Below are positions 5,897 through 10,528 of a stretch of DNA of 10,528 nucleotides, piece by piece (the first letter of the stretch is position 1; each line of letters starts with the position of its first letter). The stretch is from NCBI GenBank assembly GCA_012519465.1, contig JAAYQD010000173.1, forward strand, positions 1 through 10,528, in the 5' to 3' direction. The notes beneath the pieces are model-generated. The model did not search any database, had not been told where the DNA came from, and saw only the letters and a list, made by a program, of their open reading frames with translations. This stretch comes from Candidatus Cloacimonadota bacterium (GTDB taxonomy: Bacteria > Cloacimonadota > Cloacimonadia > Cloacimonadales > Cloacimonadaceae). Both the position numbers and the translations under genes were made by a program.

Positions 5897-8788
5897 ATGA
5901 AACGCACTATATGGATACTGGTATTATGGCTGATAATGATTGCCCTGCCCGCACAGGCGCGGTATTTGGCAAAGCTTGATGCCGGGCGCTGGGAGACGGA
6001 TATCTGGCAAACAGCCCAGGCTTTGGATACAGATGGGATTGAGGTGTATTATTACACGCAAAACCATATCTTAGCGGGTATCCCCACGGATAAAGGCACA
6101 CAGTATGAAGACATTTCCACCCGCCTGTCATCCCTCCCTCTGACGGGAAGGCTGTATCTGATCAGCAGCCTGGATGCCCAGCCAATCTCTTTGCCCTTGG
6201 GCGCTGGCAAAGTGATCACAGAGATGGATAATGCCCTTCTCTTACAAAGTGATTTGGATGAAATCCAGCTGCGTTCTCAGACCGCCTATCCCTTTACCAT
6301 CCTGGATTTGCAGCCCCTGCGCTTTGCCACTGACGGAATGCAAATGGCGGATGCCTCCCTCATACGCAGCGAAATCACCCAGATGCTGAATCGCGTAAAC
6401 CCAGCTTCCGTGCAGGGGATGATGCAGGGACTGGAGGATTTTATCACCCGCTATGCCCTGGCGCCCAATCGTTTGGAAATAGCCGAGTGGATACGCGACA
6501 AATACCTCTCCTTTGGGCTCACGGACGTGCAGCTCTTCCCCTTTGAGTGGAACAATACCACCCAGTACAACGTGATTGCCACCCTGCCCGGCAGCCTTTT
6601 CCCGGAGCAATACATAGTGGTGGGCGGTCATCACGATTCCACCAATAACCATGGCAATCCCTATGAAAGCGCACCCGGTGCCGATGACAACGCCAGCGGA
6701 GCGGTTGCCACCCTGGAAATGGCGAGGGTGATGATGGCAAGCGGATATCAGCCGCGCTCTTCCATCCGTTTTATGACCTTTGCCGCGGAGGAGTTTGGGT
6801 TGTGGGGCTCCAAAGCCTATGCTGCTTGGGCAAAGGAAAACGACCTGAATATCCGGCTGATGATCAATCATGATATGATTGCCCACAACACCGCTTCTCC
6901 CGGTAATTGGCAGGTAATGTTGATGCCCTATGCCGGCAGCATGGAGCACAGCATGTTCACCTCCCAGATCACGCAGAATTACACCAGTTTGGGCGCCTTC
7001 TTTGGAAGTCTCAACAGTGGCAGCAGCGATAGCTTTCCCTTCTGGCAGCAGGGCTACAACGTAATCTATTTCTTTGAAGAGGAGTTTTGCCCCTACTACC
7101 ACTCTTCCAACGATTTGGTGATAAATACAGACCCGCTGTATGCCGCAGAGGTGATCAAAGCCTCCGTGGCGGTGGCAGCTTCCTTTGCCGATATGCCTTC
7201 CGCACCCGATACCGTGCAGGTGTTTGATGCGGGAGATGGGCAGAGCCTATACGTGCAGTGGACTGCACCGGATGACCCGCTTGTGAACTCCTACCACCTC
7301 TATTATGGCACCCAGCAATACAACCTCAGCGGTCACATTGAGGTGACGGGCAATTCATATACCATCAGTGGTTTGGAAGAAGGGCAGGCATATTATGTGG
7401 GGGTAAGCTGCGTTGACGACAAGGGCAATGAGAGCTATCGCCTCTACGGAGTGGGCACGCCATACGTGATTCCCCAGATGCCACTGGAGTTTTATGACAT
7501 CCCCCAGACGGACGGCATTGCCCTCAACTGGGCGCCCAATCAGGAAACTGACCTAACCGGCTACCATCTTTACCGCTCCCAACAGGCAGGTGAGGAAGGG
7601 GTAGCCCTGACCTTTATTGATAAAGAAGAGCACAGCTATCTGGATACGGACGTGCAGGGCGGACGGCACTTTTATTACTATACACTGAAAGCAGAGGATG
7701 AGGATGGCAACCTCAGCCAGCCCACGCTGCAGGTGCCCAGCCGACCGCAGAGCATGGATCAGGGCATCCTGATCATCGATGAAACCACCGGCTATACCGG
7801 CGCCACACCCTTCCAGCCCACCGATGAGGAGGTGGATGAATTCTATGACTATGCCCTGGGTGATTTTGAATATGATAAGTTGGATTTGGCTCACTTGCCC
7901 AGCTTTCTGCGTCTGGCGGATATTGGCGTTTATTCCTCCATCCTCTGGCATATCAACGACCTCTTCACCCACACCCAGCCCATGATAGCACAGCAGGTGT
8001 TGGATAGATATATCTCCAATGGCGGCAATATCCTCTTCAGCTTCTATTATCCCAGCATGGCGTTTGCCATGAATGCCGGCTATCCCGCCAGTTTTGACGC
8101 CGATAATTGGCTGAACAGCGCCTTGGGTATAGCAAGCGTGGATTATGCCAATGCGGCGCGCTTTCTAAGGGCAGTACCGCTGGTGGATGGATATCCCTTG
8201 CTGGAGGTGGATCCGGATAAGAGCATCGCCCCGCTAAACTATCACCTCATCAATATCGAAGGGATGGAAGTGGCAGACCACGCCACGGCTATCTACGGCT
8301 ATGGTAACGACTTTGAGGATGACACCCCTCAGGGCAGACTGAATGGAATGGCGGTGGGCATCTACAACGAATATGGCGAGGGCAAGGCGATTACCCTCAG
8401 CTATCCCCTCTACAATATGCAAGCCCAGCAGGCTAAAGAATTGGTGAGATATGTGTTTGCGAACGTCTTCAAAGAAGGCGATGGCAATGATCCCAACCAA
8501 AACATCGTGCCCGCACTGCGCTTTGGCAATCCCTATCCCAATCCCTTTGCAGGCTCCACCTGGGTTTCACTGAGCGTGAAAGATACCTCCAAACCCGTGC
8601 AGGTGAGCGTGTATAACCTGCGCGGACAGCTGGTGCGCAGCCTGTATGACGAAACCGGTGGCAAAGAGATACAGCTGAGCTGGGATGGTAAGGACGCACA
8701 TGGCAAGACGCTGGGCTCCGGCATCTATATCATCACTGCCAAACAGGGTAAAGCCGGCAGCAGCACCAAGATAGTGCACCTCAAATAG
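5897..8788 (+). CDS. Secreted M28-family zinc peptidase with FN3, Rossmann-like and FlgD-like domains
   Basis: The 963-residue protein starts with a signal peptide (residues 1-21, ending PAQA). The peptidase domain (about 175-430) shows the M28 two-zinc set: GGHHDS (His245), GADDNASG (Asp263), AAEEFG (Glu298 base, Glu299 ligand), NHDM (Asp326) and YYHSSND (His402). Members of this family remove N-terminal residues or are carboxypeptidase-like. Two fibronectin type III domains follow (about 435-520 and 525-615). A region at about 620-860 (ILIIDE start, NGGNILFSF, then GEGKAITLSYP) looks like a Rossmann or amidotransferase-like fold of unclear role. The end (about 876-963) has GNPYPNPFAGS, VYNLRGQLVR, WDGKD and GSGIYI, the FlgD-like C-terminal module. 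It is probably exported and either released or bound to the surface. AGGAA precedes the ATG, and a terminator follows the TAG stop. Confidence 0.93.
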   Translation: MKRTIWILVLWLIMIALPAQARYLAKLDAGRWETDIWQTAQALDTDGIEVYYYTQNHILAGIPTDKGTQYEDISTRLSSLPLTGRLYLISSLDAQPISLPLGAGKVITEMDNALLLQSDLDEIQLRSQTAYPFTILDLQPLRFATDGMQMADASLIRSEITQMLNRVNPASVQGMMQGLEDFITRYALAPNRLEIAEWIRDKYLSFGLTDVQLFPFEWNNTTQYNVIATLPGSLFPEQYIVVGGHHDSTNNHGNPYESAPGADDNASGAVATLEMARVMMASGYQPRSSIRFMTFAAEEFGLWGSKAYAAWAKENDLNIRLMINHDMIAHNTASPGNWQVMLMPYAGSMEHSMFTSQITQNYTSLGAFFGSLNSGSSDSFPFWQQGYNVIYFFEEEFCPYYHSSNDLVINTDPLYAAEVIKASVAVAASFADMPSAPDTVQVFDAGDGQSLYVQWTAPDDPLVNSYHLYYGTQQYNLSGHIEVTGNSYTISGLEEGQAYYVGVSCVDDKGNESYRLYGVGTPYVIPQMPLEFYDIPQTDGIALNWAPNQETDLTGYHLYRSQQAGEEGVALTFIDKEEHSYLDTDVQGGRHFYYYTLKAEDEDGNLSQPTLQVPSRPQSMDQGILIIDETTGYTGATPFQPTDEEVDEFYDYALGDFEYDKLDLAHLPSFLRLADIGVYSSILWHINDLFTHTQPMIAQQVLDRYISNGGNILFSFYYPSMAFAMNAGYPASFDADNWLNSALGIASVDYANAARFLRAVPLVDGYPLLEVDPDKSIAPLNYHLINIEGMEVADHATAIYGYGNDFEDDTPQGRLNGMAVGIYNEYGEGKAITLSYPLYNMQAQQAKELVRYVFANVFKEGDGNDPNQNIVPALRFGNPYPNPFAGSTWVSLSVKDTSKPVQVSVYNLRGQLVRSLYDETGGKEIQLSWDGKDAHGKTLGSGIYIITAKQGKAGSSTKIVHLK

Positions 8789-8811
8789 TACATAGAGATT
8801 ATGAATAAAAC

Positions 8812-8848
8812 AAGGCGGCATCAAGTCTAATGAAGCCGCCTTTCTTGA
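8812..8848. terminator. Bidirectional rho-independent terminator between convergent genes
   Basis: AAGGCGGC (8812-8819) pairs over eight bases with GCCGCCTT (8835-8842) around a 15-base loop. On the plus strand TTTCTT follows; on the minus strand the stem is followed by GTTTTATTC. It lies 23 bases after the M28 gene stop and 21 bases after the stop of the fadL-like gene, so it can end both transcripts. Confidence 0.85.
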
Positions 8849-8863
8849 ATTAGTCTTTGGGGT

Positions 8864-10132
8864 TTAGAAATCCCAGCTGAGACCAATATTGCCAGAGAGA
8901 GATTGGGCGTTGTAAACGCCGGGAAGGTTGTCCAAAGTGGGGGTTGTCACTTCCCTTTGGGCAAAACTGACATATTGGAAGTTCAAATCCAGACCCAGGT
9001 TGCCAAACTTGCGTCCCCAACCCAGGTTGGCGCTGATTTTGTTGCCAATATCAGACAGGGCAGGGGTTTGGGTTGATTCCGGTACGGGGCTTTGCTCCCA
9101 ATATCCACCGAGGCGAATCTTTTCAGCACCCAAGGCATACTCGGCACCAAGGCTGATGCGGGAGGTATCTTCCCAATCAAAAACCATGTCGTTTTCCACT
9201 GTGCCAGCGGGCATTTTGAGCTTCAAAACCACTTTGTCCAAGCTGCTCCACATCGTGTAGGCATAATCCAGGTTCAGGATCAGGTTTGGCATGCATTTGA
9301 AGGATGCGCCAATGCCAGCTTCGGCGGGAAGCTTGAGGGTGGTTTCAGTATCGAAGGTATGGCCCAAGGCTGCTTGCTGAACGCCATAGTGTGTGATTTT
9401 GGTATCGCCTTTCATCTTGATGCTGGAGGGGATTTTGCCGCTAAAGCCAAGGCTGAGGTGATCCAAGGGCTTGTAGAGGAAGCCAAAATTGGCGCCCACG
9501 CCCATTCCTTTGCCGGATATATCGGTGGTTGCCAAGAGGTAGAGGGGAGTGTATGAGCTTTCACCAAACTTTGCCATATCAATGGTTCCATACATCACGC
9601 TCACACCCAATCCTGCGGAAGCCTTGGGCGTGATCTGGTAGGCAATGGTGGGATGGAGGTCAAAAATGGTGATGCTGCTGGAGGTCTCATTCTTGGGGAA
9701 ATCTGCTGCACCCATGAGCCCGGGATTGGTCTCATAAAGATCCCAGGTGCTGCCCAAACCGTAAGGGACATACATGCCAAGACCATACTTGAGTTTGGGA
9801 TGTGTGGCCATAGTGAGGAAAACACTGGGAATGGCTTTGAGATTTTTCTCGGATTCGGTTTCTCCCGGGCGCAGAGTGGGAACTCCGGGGTTTTTCCATT
9901 TTGCTGAGGGCATGATAAATGTACCGCCCAAAGAGATAGACATTCCATCCTGGAAAGCCAGACCGGCTGGATTCCAATACATAGCTGTGGCGTCATCGGA
10001 GAGCCCGCGGAAGGCACCTCCCATGGCTGTGGAACGCGAACCTACACCGGAAAGCGCAAAGCCTCCGGCAAAAAGAGGGATGCTGAATGTGCTGATTGCA
10101 ATCAGCAGCACAAGCAAGGTAATTTTCTGCAT
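8864..10132 (-). CDS. FadL/OmpP1/TodX-family outer-membrane transport protein
   Basis: This 422-residue protein has a signal peptide (residues 1-22, ending PLFA). Next comes the FadL-type N-terminal plug region GGFALSGVGSRSTAMGGAF, then SDDATAMYWNPAG, which holds the conserved NPAG motif at residues 54-57. The rest alternates polar and hydrophobic residues like a beta-barrel and ends in phenylalanine (GLSWDF), the usual signal for Bam assembly. Family members carry long-chain fatty acids or aromatic hydrocarbons across the outer membrane; the substrate here is not known. Two ATGs compete: 10138 lies only one base after AAGGAG (10145-10140), while 10132 has a seven-base gap, so 10132 is preferred. 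The gene is convergent with the M28 peptidase. Confidence 0.9.
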   Translation of the reverse strand: MQKITLLVLLIAISTFSIPLFAGGFALSGVGSRSTAMGGAFRGLSDDATAMYWNPAGLAFQDGMSISLGGTFIMPSAKWKNPGVPTLRPGETESEKNLKAIPSVFLTMATHPKLKYGLGMYVPYGLGSTWDLYETNPGLMGAADFPKNETSSSITIFDLHPTIAYQITPKASAGLGVSVMYGTIDMAKFGESSYTPLYLLATTDISGKGMGVGANFGFLYKPLDHLSLGFSGKIPSSIKMKGDTKITHYGVQQAALGHTFDTETTLKLPAEAGIGASFKCMPNLILNLDYAYTMWSSLDKVVLKLKMPAGTVENDMVFDWEDTSRISLGAEYALGAEKIRLGGYWEQSPVPESTQTPALSDIGNKISANLGWGRKFGNLGLDLNFQYVSFAQREVTTPTLDNLPGVYNAQSLSGNIGLSWDF

Positions 10133-10181
10133 GTGCATTCTCCTTATATTTGAATTGGATTCATAATGTGAACCCTAAAGC

Positions 10182-10211
10182 TACATAAATAAGAGTGCAT
10201 AATTATGTCAA
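10182..10211 (-). promoter_or_regulatory. Candidate promoter of the FadL-like gene
   Basis: The minus strand has an exact TTGACA (10211-10206), then 18 bases, then TATGTA (10187-10182), which has the first three bases of a -10 box. It lies about 50 bases upstream of the start codon. Confidence 0.45.
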
Positions 10212-10300
10212 GAGTAAAAATGTTGGGCTTGCTGTGCAGGCAAGAGGTTAGAGACCAGAGACCAGAGGGAGCGCGTTCTGCCGCTTTGCCTCCGGCTGGT

Positions 10301-10383
10301 GCTTGCCCATTAGCCTCCTTTGTGCCTCCTTTGCCTCGACAAGGGTGAGACAAGGGTGAGACAAGGGAGGCTAATAGGCAAGC
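10301..10383 (-). repeat. Palindromic dispersed repeat, copy 2 (complete, with terminal inverted repeats)
   Basis: This 83-base element is bounded by inverted arms, 10301-10323 and 10361-10383, which match at 21 of 23 bases (GCTTGCCCATTAGCCTCC against GCTTGCCTATTAGCCTCC, then TTTGT against CTTGT). The core has tandem ACAAGGGTGAG units and two GCCTCCTTT units. Bases 10302-10364 are identical to copy 1 in inverse orientation. It lies between the tsaD stop and the promoter of the fadL-like gene. No target-site duplication is evident and there is no coding capacity, so it is either a REP-type palindrome or a MITE-like relic. Confidence 0.85.
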
Positions 10384-10407
10384 TCCATAAAATCAGCGTT
10401 TTAGCTA

Positions 10408-10528
10408 TTAGAGAAAACGCGTCCCTTTCAGGCTGAAAGCATTCACATCCAAAGGGGAAAATTGGCCTGCCAGATATTTGGGAATGGCGGCGGCAGCCAC
10501 CATTGAGGCATTGTCCATACACAAATCC
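10408..10528 (-). CDS. tsaD: tRNA N6-adenosine threonylcarbamoyltransferase, C-terminal end only
   Basis: The last 39 codons of a minus-strand gene are visible; its start lies beyond the window. The peptide begins DLCMDNASMVAAAA and continues KYLAGQFSPLDVNAFSL before the tandem stops TAA TAG. The C-(T/M)-D-N-A-x-M segment followed by a small-residue helix and a short tail with F-S-x-L-D is the typical TsaD/Gcp C-terminus, in which this Asp helps bind metal and ATP. TsaD, with TsaB and TsaE, transfers threonylcarbamoyl to A37 of tRNAs that read ANN codons. The call rests on a short stretch, so an error is possible, but the motif is distinctive. Confidence 0.8.
   Translation of the reverse strand, partial: DLCMDNASMVAAAAIPKYLAGQFSPLDVNAFSLKGTRFL

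Noticed and set aside
6242..7102. A 286-codon minus-strand frame inside the M28 gene
   Set aside because: The plus strand carries all five M28 zinc ligands in order, so the minus frame is a shadow.
10144..10522. Two minus-strand frames of about 70 codons sharing the peptide SHPCRGKGGTKEANGQ with one at 2812-2997
   Set aside because: The shared peptide is only the translation of the palindromic repeat. One of the frames also overlaps the true tsaD end in another frame.

Overview
The window looks like a chromosomal piece of an uncultured, fermentative, Gram-negative-type bacterium. The best guess is a Cloacimonadota (WWE1)-like or related FCB-group genome. The grounds are large secreted multidomain proteins, one of which ends in an NPYPNPF / FlgD-like C-terminal module, together with a FadL-type outer-membrane barrel, acetate kinase, and base composition that is even across the window. 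The lineage is an inference from domain style. No rRNA or marker phylogeny was available.

Layout. Positions 1-2617 (minus) hold a large secreted protein whose 3' end runs off the window; it has a signal peptide and, near the visible C-terminus, chitobiase-type beta-sandwich repeats. Positions 2618-2927 are an intergenic stretch with its promoter region and copy 1 of a short palindromic repeat. Positions 2928-5385 (minus) hold a membrane-anchored peptidase-MA-like metalloprotease, an RqcP/YabO-type S4 protein that overlaps it by one base, and acetate kinase, whose frame is cut by a TAA stop 58 codons before its natural end. Positions 5524-5685 (minus) are two nearly identical tRNA-Val genes (anticodons CAC and GAC). 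Positions 5897-8788 (plus) encode a 963-aa secreted M28 zinc peptidase with fibronectin-type III and FlgD-like domains. A bidirectional terminator at 8812-8848 separates it from a convergent FadL/OmpP1-family porin gene (8864-10132, minus). Copy 2 of the palindromic repeat follows, inverted relative to copy 1. The window ends with the last 39 codons of tsaD (minus).

How the genes fit together. Much of the content concerns the cell envelope and outside of the cell: two large exported proteins, an anchored protease and an outer-membrane channel. This would suit an organism that degrades proteins or peptides and takes up hydrophobic compounds, with acetate kinase making ATP from acetyl-phosphate. 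A second group concerns translation: two tRNA-Val genes, RqcP (ribosome rescue quality control) and TsaD (t6A tRNA modification).

The points most worth checking are the interrupted ackA frame, the inverted pair of 63-base identical repeats with terminal inverted repeats, and a U-U mismatch in the acceptor stem of one tRNA-Val. I did not find a clear new defence or mobile system.
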